Assembly: GCA_964538025.1 (NCBI GenBank)
Contig: CAZICZ010000005.1
Location: 124,001 to 188,000, forward strand
Length of the DNA: 64,000 nucleotides
Reading direction: 5' to 3'
From: UBA5078 sp964538025
GTDB taxonomy: Bacteria > Pseudomonadota > Gammaproteobacteria > Pseudomonadales > Pseudohongiellaceae
The notes below the pieces were generated by a model. The model saw nothing but the letters and a program-made list of their open reading frames with translations, was not told the DNA's origin and ran no database searches. Below, one piece after another: positions 26,566 through 35,805 of this stretch. Every line of letters starts with the position of its first letter. The first letter of the stretch is position 1. The position numbers and the translations under genes were made by a program.

Positions 26566-27833
26566 CAGTTCAGTGTCTCGATGAAACGCACAATGGATTC
26601 AAACTGATCGTCATAGTAGGGATTGAAGGTGCCACGACGCACCAGTTTTCCGTTGTACAGGCCCTGTTCGCCCAGCCCACGCTCTCCGTATACGGTCGCC
26701 TGGTCGTCTTGTTGGCATTGCGTGCGCAGAGCAGGTGTGTCCGCAAATCCCTCACACACGGGATAATCGCCATCGAGCCCGTAGTGGGGATTGCGCGGCG
26801 ATATGCTCAGACTTGTATGGGAAAAATTGATCACCCGATGGGCGGAGGATTGCGCCGGCAACACCCGCAGGCCCTCGCACTGGTCCGACGGCTCGCTGCT
26901 GGTCGCCTGGGCGCTGTACCACAGCATCAGACGTTTGCCTTCCGGTGTTTTACGGCAGAAAAATTCCCGTGCGGCCTCCATGTCCACTGTCGCGTCATCG
27001 CCACTGCCGGCCATGAAGACCGGTGTTGTCAGGGGCTGGAAATCCTCGTCATAGAGCGAACGCGTCAGCAGATAGAACTCTGCGCCGGCATTTACACTGA
27101 AGGATTCATAACGGGCATAGTCCTTCTCCTCGCCCTGTGAAAGCCAGTCGCTGAACCACCGGACATAGGGGGAAAGAAAGGCCATGCTGCTCTTGGCCTT
27201 GATGGCGGGTGACAGCATGATCAGTCCGCTGACGAGGGGGTCATCCCGATGTGCATCCACGTATCGGACAGATAGCGATGTGCCGGTAGAAAATCCTACC
27301 AGATACAGCCGATCTACCTCCCCGCGAAAACTCTCGACTCCAAACTGGGTGAGCGTCAACCAGTCCTCATGTCGCATGGCAAGCGTGTCACCCGGCACCG
27401 TGCTGTGCCCTGACAGCAATAGGCCTCGCAACACAGCACAGGGGTAACGTTGGCGAAGGGAGTCGGCGATATCGCGCAGCAGGAAGGGAGAATCCGTTAA
27501 ACCGTGAATCAGGAGGAAACCCATGCCCTTCCCGTCTTCCTCACAGCGCGCCGTTTGCGGCCGGAATTCATACGGGCCGCGCCAGTCGACGACGGAATCC
27601 AGATCGACACCCTCTCCGAACGGCGTCGCGGAGGCCTCAAAATACTGCTCTTGCAGTACCCCGCGCAGCTGGGAACGGATATCTCGCACATACTCACTGA
27701 AAGTACTGCCGGGGGCAGGCAACAGCGGCCCGATTCCGGAAGCCTGCATGAAGCGCTCATCGGCGTGAGCGCCAAGCGAAAGCACCAGAGCCACTGAAAA
27801 CAGTCCGCGTCTTACCCAATCACCACTCACCAT
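26565..27833 (-). CDS. exported alpha/beta hydrolase
   Basis: 422 aa. A signal peptide ends near AHA-D (about residue 24). The hydrolase core has LLIHGLTDSP (oxyanion region) and the nucleophile elbow GFSTGT (Ser in G-x-S-x-G). A later GSGDDATVD supplies a likely acidic residue, and a His near INFSHTSLS completes a lipase/esterase-type triad. The substrate is unknown. The ATG at 27833 lies seven bases after AAGGA; the in-frame GTG at 27839 is too close to it. The ribosome site lies in a hairpin. The cyclase gene follows with a one-base overlap. Confidence 0.82.
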   Translation of the reverse strand: MVSGDWVRRGLFSVALVLSLGAHADERFMQASGIGPLLPAPGSTFSEYVRDIRSQLRGVLQEQYFEASATPFGEGVDLDSVVDWRGPYEFRPQTARCEEDGKGMGFLLIHGLTDSPFLLRDIADSLRQRYPCAVLRGLLLSGHSTVPGDTLAMRHEDWLTLTQFGVESFRGEVDRLYLVGFSTGTSLSVRYVDAHRDDPLVSGLIMLSPAIKAKSSMAFLSPYVRWFSDWLSQGEEKDYARYESFSVNAGAEFYLLTRSLYDEDFQPLTTPVFMAGSGDDATVDMEAAREFFCRKTPEGKRLMLWYSAQATSSEPSDQCEGLRVLPAQSSAHRVINFSHTSLSISPRNPHYGLDGDYPVCEGFADTPALRTQCQQDDQATVYGERGLGEQGLYNGKLVRRGTFNPYYDDQFESIVRFIETLN

Positions 27834-27838
27834 AAACA

Positions 27839-27869
27839 CGTCCTTCCGCGAATTGCGCCGAGAAGGACG
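27839..27869 (-). promoter_or_regulatory. hairpin covering the hydrolase ribosome-binding site
   Basis: CGTCCTTC (27839-27846) is perfectly complementary to GAAGGACG (27862-27869) across a 15-base loop. On the transcript the 3' arm contains the AAGGA Shine-Dalgarno of the hydrolase gene, so folding would hide it. The geometry is seen; regulation is inferred. Confidence 0.4.
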
Positions 27870-27893
27870 GACTCACAGCCGTGAAGGTGATCG

Positions 27894-29288
27894 TCAGCTC
27901 TTTGGCGACTTGCGATTTTTCTTGATTCGGCGCTTCTGAGCCACCTGCTGCTGTGTCAAGTCCTGCTCATGCCGGATATAGGGATTGTCATCACTGCGAT
28001 ACTGAATGCGGATGGGCGTCCCCTCTAGCTTCAGAATCTTGCGAAAGGTTTTTTCCAGATAGCGACTGTAATGGTCAGGCACTTTGTCAGTCTGCTTTCC
28101 GTGGATCACAATGATGGGAGGATTATGTCCTCCTGCGTGTGCGTAGCGCAACTTGATACGGCGCCCATCCACAATCGGGGGGGCATGCTCCTCGACCGCG
28201 GCCTGCAACACCTGCGTCAACACACTGGTGGTCAGGGTTTTCTGTGCGGCCGCATAGGCGCCGTGAATGGACTCATAAAGATCCCCTACGCCTGTGCCAT
28301 GACGCGCCGAAATGAAATGGACCTTGGCGAAGTCCACGAACGCAAAGCGGCGCTTGATGTCGGACTTGATCTTCTCTTTCTGCTCAAGCTCCATGCCATC
28401 CCACTTGTTGATCGCGATGACGAGCGCGCGACCGGCATCGATCACGTAGCCCAGCAGGTGGAGGTCCTGCTCCACAATGCCGGTACGGGCATCGATGATC
28501 AGGATCACAACATTGGCATCCTCGATTGCTTGCAGGGATTTGACAACCGAGAACTTTTCAATGGTTTCCGTGGTTTTGCCGCGCCGCCGAATCCCGGCAG
28601 TGTCGATCAGGGTGTAGTGTTCCCCGTGCCGTTCAAACGGAATGTACACGCTGTCACGGGTTGTGCCGGGCATATCGAAGACAACGACGCGTTCCTCGCC
28701 CAACATGCGGTTCACCAGTGTTGATTTGCCGACGTTCGGTCGCCCCGAAATGGCAATCTTGATGCCCTTCTGCACCTGCGGTGAGGGCTCTTCGTCCTCC
28801 GGAAACTGGGAGAGGACATCGTCGATCATCTTGCGGACGCCACGCCCCTGACTCGCGGTGACCGCGAACATGCGGGAGATTCCCAGACCAAAGAAGTCGC
28901 CCATGGCAACGTTCTCGTCAATGCCATCAACCTTGTTCACGACGAGGCAGACGTTTTTCTGGCCCTTGCGCAGGTGTTCAACAATCGCGGTATCCCCGGG
29001 CGTCAGGCCGGCACGACCATCCACCATCAGCAACACACAGTCGGCCTCCTCAATCGCCAGCAGGGACTGCGACGCCATCTCGAAGTCGATCCCCTCTTCC
29101 TCCCCGGCAAGACCGCCGGTATCAATGACGATGAAGGGACGTTCGGCGACACGACCTTCCCCGTACTGCCGGTCACGGGTCAGGCCCGCCAGATCGGCCA
29201 CGAGGGCATCGCGACTACGCGTCAATCGGTTGAACAATGTGGATTTGCCGACGTTGGGTCTGCCAACCAGGGCTAGAACGGGTCTCAT
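27894..29288 (-). CDS. der: ribosome assembly GTPase Der (EngA)
   Basis: 464 aa. Two tandem G domains each carry GRPNVGKST (near the N-terminus and around residue 180) with DTAG/DTGG switch motifs and NKxD (NKVDG, NKWDG). A C-terminal KH-like domain ends in a basic tail (QKRRIKKNRKSPKS). It acts in 50S ribosome assembly. The start at 29288 (MRPVLALVGRP) is chosen over the upstream one because it aligns with the family N-terminus; only a weak GGA precedes it. It is downstream of bamB in the conserved block. Confidence 0.97.
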   Translation of the reverse strand: MRPVLALVGRPNVGKSTLFNRLTRSRDALVADLAGLTRDRQYGEGRVAERPFIVIDTGGLAGEEEGIDFEMASQSLLAIEEADCVLLMVDGRAGLTPGDTAIVEHLRKGQKNVCLVVNKVDGIDENVAMGDFFGLGISRMFAVTASQGRGVRKMIDDVLSQFPEDEEPSPQVQKGIKIAISGRPNVGKSTLVNRMLGEERVVVFDMPGTTRDSVYIPFERHGEHYTLIDTAGIRRRGKTTETIEKFSVVKSLQAIEDANVVILIIDARTGIVEQDLHLLGYVIDAGRALVIAINKWDGMELEQKEKIKSDIKRRFAFVDFAKVHFISARHGTGVGDLYESIHGAYAAAQKTLTTSVLTQVLQAAVEEHAPPIVDGRRIKLRYAHAGGHNPPIIVIHGKQTDKVPDHYSRYLEKTFRKILKLEGTPIRIQYRSDDNPYIRHEQDLTQQQVAQKRRIKKNRKSPKS

Positions 29289-29360
29289 AGAGATTCCAAA
29301 AAATGAGTGAAGAGCAGTCTGCGGGGTCGCCACCCAGAGAGGGATAAACGCACAGAACCC

Positions 29361-30593
29361 TTAGCGGATGGAGTAGGCTGCCAGCCGACCGCTGTTGCCG
29401 AAAACGTAGATGGTGTCACTGTCCGCCACCAGAGCGCCGCGCACACCGTCGTTGTCCACGCGGGTGCGACCAACGAAATGTCCATCCACCTGAGACAACA
29501 GATGCAGATAGCCTTCGAAATCTCCGACGGCAACGTAGTTGCCAATGGTGCGTGGTGCCGACACCTTGCGCAGGCGCAGCCCCTTGTTTTCCCACACCAC
29601 GTCTTCGGAGTTGTTGCGAATGGCAAAGACCTGGCTCTTATCGTCGACGTAATAGGTATTGCCGAAGCCCTGGGTTAGTCCGTGGAAACTGGACGCCTCG
29701 GTCCCCCACACGATTCGCCCTGTCTGCACATCAAAGGCCATCAGATTGCCCTGATAACTGGAGGCGAACACTGTATTGCCTGCCAGAAGCAGGTCACCGT
29801 CGACGTCAATCACACGCTCAATGTCGTAGCGCCCCTGCGGAACAGCCACGCGCTCTTCCCACATCAGGAAGCCGTTGGTGGCATTGACGGCAGCGACCAT
29901 GCCATTGGCGAAGCCGGATATCACCACGTTGCCGGCAATGACCGGACTGCTGCTGCCGCGCAAGGTCAGGGCCGGAATGGTGGACTCATAGATCCAGCTC
30001 TGTTGACCGGTGACGGCATCGAGGCCGATCAGTTTGCCATCCACGGTTTGCAGCACCACGATGGTGCCATTGGTGGCAGGCGCGGAGAGAACTTCACTGG
30101 AAACATCGGCACGCCAGATTTCGCGTCCTGAAAACTGATCGAGTGCCACGACCTCGGCTTCGCGCGTGCCAAACAGCACCAGGCCATTGCCGGCGCCGAC
30201 ACCCCCCGAAATCAGGTCGTCGGTGCGCACGCGCCACTGCACATCGCCGTTGCTGCGGGTGATACCCATCACCGTGCCATTGGCGCTGGCGGCAAAAATC
30301 ATGTCGCGGTCGATCGCAGGATGTAACAGGGTGAAGTATTTTCCCTGGCCATTGCCGACATTCACACTCCAGCGGCGGGTCAGGTTAACTTCATTGGCGA
30401 TGTCTTCGAGCACAGCAGGCTGCTCGACCTTGTCGTCGGCAAAGATATCCGCGATGGGCTGCCACAGGCTACAGGCACTGAGACTGAGCGCCATCCCCGC
30501 AAGCAATACGCCTTTGACGAAAAGACTCCTTCGGCTTCGCTGCTGCGCCTGCAGTGGCAGGGAATCCTGCGAAGTCGAGACTGCTGTATTCAT
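29361..30593 (-). CDS. bamB: outer membrane assembly lipoprotein BamB
   Basis: 410 aa. A lipoprotein signal has lipobox LSAC with Cys41, after an unusually long basic n-region of about 25 residues. The mature part is an eight-bladed PQQ/beta-propeller (repeats such as GMVAAVNATNGFLMWE and LIGLDAVTGQQSW). It is the BAM-complex subunit that helps insert barrel proteins into the outer membrane. AAGGAAT lies four bases before the ATG. It is between yfgM and der, as in other gammaproteobacteria. Confidence 0.95.
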   Translation of the reverse strand: MNTAVSTSQDSLPLQAQQRSRRSLFVKGVLLAGMALSLSACSLWQPIADIFADDKVEQPAVLEDIANEVNLTRRWSVNVGNGQGKYFTLLHPAIDRDMIFAASANGTVMGITRSNGDVQWRVRTDDLISGGVGAGNGLVLFGTREAEVVALDQFSGREIWRADVSSEVLSAPATNGTIVVLQTVDGKLIGLDAVTGQQSWIYESTIPALTLRGSSSPVIAGNVVISGFANGMVAAVNATNGFLMWEERVAVPQGRYDIERVIDVDGDLLLAGNTVFASSYQGNLMAFDVQTGRIVWGTEASSFHGLTQGFGNTYYVDDKSQVFAIRNNSEDVVWENKGLRLRKVSAPRTIGNYVAVGDFEGYLHLLSQVDGHFVGRTRVDNDGVRGALVADSDTIYVFGNSGRLAAYSIR

Positions 30594-30602
30594 GTCTATT
30601 CC

Positions 30603-31271
30603 TTAGCTTTCGAGCGCGATGTCGTCGAGTTTCATCTGCAATGTGTCGCTGGTTGAACCGGCCTCACGAGCCTCTTCATAAGACGCCTGCGCTTCCGGCA
30701 TGCGGCCGAGCGCATGGAAGGCATCGCCGCGCACTTCGGCGTATTGCGCCTGGAACTGGCCGGGCGTGAATGAGGACAGCAGATCCAACGCCTGCTGAGC
30801 CTGATCCTTTGCCAGCAGCACCCGCGCCAAGCGCAGTCTCGCGGTAATCAGCAGGGACTCGTCGGTAGGCGCGAAAAACCCGGTGCGGGCGTTGTCGAGC
30901 AACCACCGCAATTCAGCTTCGGCCGTGTCCAGATCCCGGTCATCGACCGCGAGTCGAGCGCCGAACAGTGCTCCGTAAAGCGCGTAGGCGGAATCGGGGT
31001 ACGAGGTTTTGAGCTGTGCAATGAGACCCTTGGCGGCGGCCAAGGCGTCGTCTGTCAGTTCTACCCCCGGCCCAAGCACCACGGTGACGCCCAATTGCTC
31101 ATAGAGATCCGAGGCAGCGGCAGCCTTGCTCGTTTGCATACGCTCCCATTGCATCCACCCCAGATAGCCCACGGCGAACACAATGACCCCGATCAGCAGC
31201 GAATTGCCACTTTCCTTCCACCAGCGTTTAAGGGACTCAAGGGTTTCTTCTTCTTCGGTACTAAAGGCCAC
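30603..31271 (-). CDS. yfgM: YfgM-family ancillary SecYEG translocon subunit
   Basis: 222 aa. A short acidic N-terminus is followed by one transmembrane helix (about 24-40) and a periplasmic TPR region (for example ARVLLAKDQAQQALDLL and RGDAFHALGRMPEAQASYEEA). The family associates with SecYEG and periplasmic chaperones. The start is GTG with CAGGAG six bases upstream. It lies 9 bp before bamB and after hisS, the conserved order. Confidence 0.92.
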   Translation of the reverse strand: MAFSTEEEETLESLKRWWKESGNSLLIGVIVFAVGYLGWMQWERMQTSKAAAASDLYEQLGVTVVLGPGVELTDDALAAAKGLIAQLKTSYPDSAYALYGALFGARLAVDDRDLDTAEAELRWLLDNARTGFFAPTDESLLITARLRLARVLLAKDQAQQALDLLSSFTPGQFQAQYAEVRGDAFHALGRMPEAQASYEEAREAGSTSDTLQMKLDDIALES

Positions 31272-31382
31272 GAATGACTCCTGTATCAGTCTGCTATTGC
31301 TTATTTCTCAATCTGTTGCGTGAACGCGTGCGGTCTGGCTCGGTCGCCGGGTAGGGCATCCTGAAGTAGCCGCTTTGCGCTG

Positions 31383-32675
31383 TCAAGCATTGGGGAAGAG
31401 GCTGCGCAACTTCGCCGTCAATTCCTCTACTGCCACGGTTTCGCTGGCGGAATCTTCCGTCAGTGACCGCAATTTCACCTGTGAAAGGACAGGGCTTGCC
31501 GAGTCCTGCGATGCTTCCACGACCAGCGCGTAGGGCGCAGTACTTTGATAGGCGCGTTTCAGCTGATTGCTGATCTTGCCTCCCCCGCACTGGAACTGGA
31601 CCCGCAAGGCTGGCAATTGTGTGCGGATCTGCTCAATCAGCACCATGCCGGCCTCTGCCATGCCCTCGCCAACGGCGACATACAGATCAAGCACCTGCAG
31701 ATGCTGCGCCGGGACACTCCCGTTTTCCTGCAACATCAGCACCAGACGCTCAACCCCCATTGCGCAGCCCACTGCCGGGGTGGCTCGCCCGCCAAGCTGT
31801 TCGACAAGACCGTCGTAGCGGCCCCCGGCGCACACGGTGCCTTGCGCGCCCAGCGAGGTGGTCACCCACTCGAACACCATGTTGTTGTAATAGTCGAGTC
31901 CGCGCACCAGTCGCGGGTTGAGCTCATAGTCGACACCGGCCGCGCGCAACATGCCACACAGGTCCTCAAAATGGACGACGGTCTCGGGACTGACAAAATC
32001 CGCCAGCACGGGCGCTTGCTGCAGAATTTCCTGCGTGCTCGGCACTTTGCTGTCCAGAATGCGCAGCGGGTTACTCTGCAGACGGCGCTGACTGTCTCCA
32101 TCCAGTGCCTGCTCATGTCCCTTGAGATACGCAACCAGTGCCTCGCCGTAACGACGGCGATCCGCGGCGGTGCCGATATTGTTCAGCTGCAGCTGGACCT
32201 GCGAGGCCAGTCCCAACGCCTGCCAAAGGCGTGCGGTCAGCAGGAGCACCTCCGCATCAATGTCCGGGCCGGACATGCCAAAGGCCTCTATACCAATCTG
32301 GTGAAATTGCCGGTAACGGCCTTTTTGCGGCCGTTCGTAGCGAAACATCGGACCGCGATACCACAGGCGTTGCTGCTGGTTGTAAAGCAGTCCGTGTTCA
32401 TCGGCGGCGCGCACACAGCAAGCAGTGCCCTCGGGACGCAGGCTCAGGTTGTCGCCATTGCGGTCATCGAAGCTGTACATCTCCTTCTCGACGATGTCGG
32501 TCACTTCGCCGATGGAGCGCTTGAACAGCTGCGTTTGCTCCAGCACGGGAAAACGAATTTCCCGATAGGCATAGCCTTGTACCAGCTGCTGTACCGTGGC
32601 TTCCAGGTACTGCCATACCGGCGTTTCAGTGGGGAGAATGTCATTCATTCCCCGGATTGCTTGTATCTTGCTCAT
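31383..32675 (-). CDS. hisS: histidyl-tRNA synthetase
   Basis: 430 aa, class II synthetase charging tRNA-His. Motif 2 (RYERPQKGRYRQFHQIGIEAFG, shown here by FRYE and FHQIG), the histidine-specific motifs LVRGLDYYNNMVFEW and the C-terminal anticodon-binding domain (from about 330) are present. The start MSKIQAIRGMND matches the family. It belongs to the conserved ispG-hisS-yfgM-bamB-der run. The 111-bp gap to yfgM holds no clear signal. Confidence 0.97.
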   Translation of the reverse strand: MSKIQAIRGMNDILPTETPVWQYLEATVQQLVQGYAYREIRFPVLEQTQLFKRSIGEVTDIVEKEMYSFDDRNGDNLSLRPEGTACCVRAADEHGLLYNQQQRLWYRGPMFRYERPQKGRYRQFHQIGIEAFGMSGPDIDAEVLLLTARLWQALGLASQVQLQLNNIGTAADRRRYGEALVAYLKGHEQALDGDSQRRLQSNPLRILDSKVPSTQEILQQAPVLADFVSPETVVHFEDLCGMLRAAGVDYELNPRLVRGLDYYNNMVFEWVTTSLGAQGTVCAGGRYDGLVEQLGGRATPAVGCAMGVERLVLMLQENGSVPAQHLQVLDLYVAVGEGMAEAGMVLIEQIRTQLPALRVQFQCGGGKISNQLKRAYQSTAPYALVVEASQDSASPVLSQVKLRSLTEDSASETVAVEELTAKLRSLFPNA

Positions 32676-32712
32676 AATGTGGGGTCACTGTTCGGGGGTG
32701 GAAGGCAAAGGC

Positions 32713-33849
32713 TCAGTCCGTGGCAATGATGTCCGGATGTCGTGCCGCCTTGCGTTCCGCGTCGGCCTTCTGCTTTTCGGCCACGCGTGCTCTCACCATC
32801 TTTTCAAGTTCATCCACCAGCTGGGCATTGTCGACCTTGTGGTGCGGTTTTCCCTCCACATACACGAGGTTGTTCGGGCTCGCCCCTGTCAGACCAATCT
32901 CGGCCACCTTGGCTTCCCCGGGGCCGTTGACGATGCAGCCGATGACGGCCACATCCACCGGCGTAATGATGTCTTCCAGACGGGATTCCAGCTGATTGAC
33001 CACGCCGATCACGTCGAAATTCTGGCGAGAACAGCTCGGGCAGGCGACCAAATTAACGCCCTTGCTCCGGATGCCCAGACTTTTCAGGATGTCGAAGCCA
33101 ACTTTCACTTCCTCCACCGGGTCTGCTGCCAGAGAAATGCGGATGGTGTCGCCGATTCCCTCCATCAGGAGGGCTCCCAGCCCGATCGCCGACTTCACGG
33201 TGCCGGAACGGGGGCCGCCCGCTTCCGTGATGCCCAGATGCAGGGGTTGATCGATCTGGCTCGCGAGCTTGCGATACGCCTGCAAGGTCATGAAGATCTC
33301 GGAGGCCTTGAGACTCAGTTTGAAATTCTGAAAATCGAGCTTGTCCAAAATATCGATCTGCGTGAGGGCGGACTCGACCATCGCATCGGCATTGGGCTCG
33401 GCGTACTTGCGCAGCAGCGTCTTGCCGAGCGAACCGGCGTTGACGCCGATGCGCAGAGGAATCCCTTTATCTTTCGCCGCATCGATAACGGCACGTGTCT
33501 TCTTTTCACTGCCGATATTGCCGGGATTGATGCGCAGGCAGTCCACGCCGTATTCCGCCACTTTGAGGGCAATCTTGTAATCAAAATGGATGTCGGCCAC
33601 CAGCGGAACCTGCACCTGTCGCCGAATGTCACGAAAGGCGTCGGCAGCCTCCATGCTCGGGACCGACACACGCACGATGTCAGCGCCCGCCTTTTCAAGT
33701 CGCTGGATTTGCGCCACGGTGGCGGCGACGTCGCAGGTTTCGGTGTTGGTCATGCTCTGGACGCTGATGGGGGCATCGCCGCCAACGGCGACCTTGCCTA
33801 CCATGATCTTGCGGGATTTACGTCGTGCAATCGTGGGTTGTGCGCTCAT
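32713..33849 (-). CDS. ispG: 4-hydroxy-3-methylbut-2-enyl diphosphate synthase (flavodoxin)
   Basis: 378 aa, cytosolic iron-sulfur enzyme of the MEP isoprenoid pathway. The N-terminal TIM barrel begins with VGGDAPISVQSMTNT. The C-terminal [4Fe-4S] ligands are in CPSC (about residue 270) and GCIVNGPGEA (about 305). Its need for an Fe-S cluster is of interest, because the isc scaffold genes are absent next to iscS in this same locus. The start has no strong Shine-Dalgarno; the family N-terminus supports it. rodZ stops 8 bp before it. Confidence 0.97.
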   Translation of the reverse strand: MSAQPTIARRKSRKIMVGKVAVGGDAPISVQSMTNTETCDVAATVAQIQRLEKAGADIVRVSVPSMEAADAFRDIRRQVQVPLVADIHFDYKIALKVAEYGVDCLRINPGNIGSEKKTRAVIDAAKDKGIPLRIGVNAGSLGKTLLRKYAEPNADAMVESALTQIDILDKLDFQNFKLSLKASEIFMTLQAYRKLASQIDQPLHLGITEAGGPRSGTVKSAIGLGALLMEGIGDTIRISLAADPVEEVKVGFDILKSLGIRSKGVNLVACPSCSRQNFDVIGVVNQLESRLEDIITPVDVAVIGCIVNGPGEAKVAEIGLTGASPNNLVYVEGKPHHKVDNAQLVDELEKMVRARVAEKQKADAERKAARHPDIIATD

Positions 33850-33857
33850 GATGTGCT

Positions 33858-34985
33858 TTACAGTCCAATGGTCAAACGTGCCGAATTGTCGATGCGAATG
33901 CTGGCACTGAAATCGATCTTTTCACCATTGAGGCTCAGCTCAGAGGTGGAAGCATCTCCCAGCAGAATATTAAAAGGGGCGGTTCCGCTGATTTGCAGGA
34001 CATCGCCCGCCACGCGGATATCGCGGTAAATCTGTTCTTCACTGGCATCATGCACCTGCACCATGCTCTCGCCCTTGAAGCGAATCTGAACGACATCATC
34101 TCCCCCCGCATCAATGGCAATCAGGTGTTCGTCGGCAGGTGCTGCCGCCGTGTCCGCTGCCACCGCGGCCGGGGATGGTGGCAGGGGCGATTGTGATGCG
34201 CCAGACGCGTCGTCTGCCAGCTCCTCACGAGTGTCATCCAGGCCGAAAGCGTCAAGCGTCTCGGCAGGCTGGACCGGCACGTCCGGGCTCTCGGGAAGGG
34301 AATCCGGTGCGTCTGCCACAACGGGAGATACGTCCGAATCCAGCGGCGCTGACGGCACGCTGACCGCCGTCACGGTGCCCGTCGTCGTTACGACATCCTC
34401 TGGGAGCGCATCGCGGGACACTGTGTTGACCGGCTCCGGAACAACAGGCGCGACGGGGGTCGCTGGCGTGCGCTCGGTGACTGCCGGGCGCGGCACGGGC
34501 GTCACACCCGCACTCTGGGCTGCGGGCCGTGGCAGCGGCGCTGCGGTGGGAGGGGTGGCAGAATCGGGTCGGGTACTGAAATACCACAGCGCAAAGGCCA
34601 CTCCGACAAAGGCAATCCCGGAGACGATAATCCACGGCATATTGCGGTTGTGGTGACGACGACGGCGGTGTCCGGCGCTTGAGGCCTCGTCTTCCCGCTG
34701 ACTGGCGAAATCGTTGTACACATTCACGATCACGGTCGGATCAAGGTCCAGCAGGCCGGCATAGGCGCGCAAATACCCGCGAATGAAAACGTCACCGGGA
34801 AGCTTATCATGGGCATCGGTTTCCAGCGCGTGCACATAGTGCATGGTGATATGCAGGCGATCGGCAATCTCCTGCACACTCAGGCCGAGGGCTTCCCGCT
34901 TTTTGGCGAGCAGGTGGCCTGGGCCGCGCTCGTCAGGCGAACCCGGTTCCTCTTGGAGAGTCTCTTGAATGTCGTCGCTGTTCAT
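33858..34985 (-). CDS. rodZ: cytoskeleton protein RodZ
   Basis: 375 aa. A cytosolic Cro-type helix-turn-helix (about 22-90, KREALGLSVQEIADRL) is followed by a His/Arg-rich juxtamembrane stretch and a transmembrane helix (about 118-138). A Pro/Ala/Thr-rich periplasmic linker (140-275) leads to the C-terminal DUF4115 domain. RodZ links MreB to the elongasome and sets cell shape. It overlaps pilW by 4 bp upstream and precedes ispG, the standard order. Confidence 0.94.
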   Translation of the reverse strand: MNSDDIQETLQEEPGSPDERGPGHLLAKKREALGLSVQEIADRLHITMHYVHALETDAHDKLPGDVFIRGYLRAYAGLLDLDPTVIVNVYNDFASQREDEASSAGHRRRRHHNRNMPWIIVSGIAFVGVAFALWYFSTRPDSATPPTAAPLPRPAAQSAGVTPVPRPAVTERTPATPVAPVVPEPVNTVSRDALPEDVVTTTGTVTAVSVPSAPLDSDVSPVVADAPDSLPESPDVPVQPAETLDAFGLDDTREELADDASGASQSPLPPSPAAVAADTAAAPADEHLIAIDAGGDDVVQIRFKGESMVQVHDASEEQIYRDIRVAGDVLQISGTAPFNILLGDASTSELSLNGEKIDFSASIRIDNSARLTIGL

Positions 34986-35761
34986 CGGGGTAGATTCAAA
35001 TACTCTTGATACTGTGTGGAGTCACGATAAAGGCTTTCGAGCTGCAAGGCGTAGGCGGCAGCACCCTCTTCGTTATCAAAACGCCGTTCGAGCTGGATTC
35101 CCAGCAAGAGACTGCGCGCGGTTTGCACCACATTAAAAAATTGACTGCTGGTGACAAACTGTTTGTAAAACGTCATGGCCTGCGCAAACTCCCCTCGATC
35201 AAAGCGTATCTGCGCCATTTCCAGCGAGGCGCGAAAACTGTTGCGATTGAGTTGCAGCGCACGTTCGAAGGCGTATTCCGCCCGCTCGGGCCGCTCCGTG
35301 CGCAGGGCAGCCAGTCCCAAATTTTCAAAGGCTAAGGCACGGGACTCGTATGTCGTGTCATTGGCCACCATTTCCAGCTGTTGATAGGCCTGTTCAAAGT
35401 CACCATTGTCGAACAGAAACGCGGCGAAATTGTTGCGAGCCCGCGAGTTCTGGCTGTTCAGGCTCAGGGCTCGCTCGAAGGTGTCACGCGCCAACTCCCT
35501 GTCACCCTCGCGCTGCAGCACCAGTGCCTGCACATTGTAGGCATCGGAGCTACGGCTGTTGATGGCCAGCGCGTTGTTGATGTTGCGCCGCGCCGCGGCC
35601 ATATCGCCAGCCTCAAAATAGCCGATGGCCAGCTGCACAAAATCGCGCTCTGCCCGCTCTTCCGAGGGGGTGGTATTAAAGCCCCCGGTCGTCGTGGTGA
35701 CGCAGCCAGCCAACAGCAGGCTGACGAGGCTCAGAGCAATCAGTAGTGGTTTCACTGCCAT
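34982..35761 (-). CDS. pilW: type IV pilus biogenesis/stability lipoprotein PilW (PilF)
   Basis: 259 aa. A signal with lipobox LLAGC (Cys about 20) is followed by about six TPR repeats (AAARRNINNALAINSRSSDAYN, given here as its ALAIN core, and ERALSLNSQNSRARNN). It is the pilotin for the secretin PilQ in type IV pili. I chose the ATG at 35761, preceded by AGGAC, because the longer frame runs into rlmN and lacks a signal sequence. It overlaps rodZ by 4 bp and lies 44 bp after rlmN. Confidence 0.92.
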   Translation of the reverse strand: MAVKPLLIALSLVSLLLAGCVTTTTGGFNTTPSEERAERDFVQLAIGYFEAGDMAAARRNINNALAINSRSSDAYNVQALVLQREGDRELARDTFERALSLNSQNSRARNNFAAFLFDNGDFEQAYQQLEMVANDTTYESRALAFENLGLAALRTERPERAEYAFERALQLNRNSFRASLEMAQIRFDRGEFAQAMTFYKQFVTSSQFFNVVQTARSLLLGIQLERRFDNEEGAAAYALQLESLYRDSTQYQEYLNLPR

Positions 35762-35805
35762 ACAGGTCCTGTTGCGGGGCATCTCGGCCGCCCTTTGGAG
35801 GCGAC

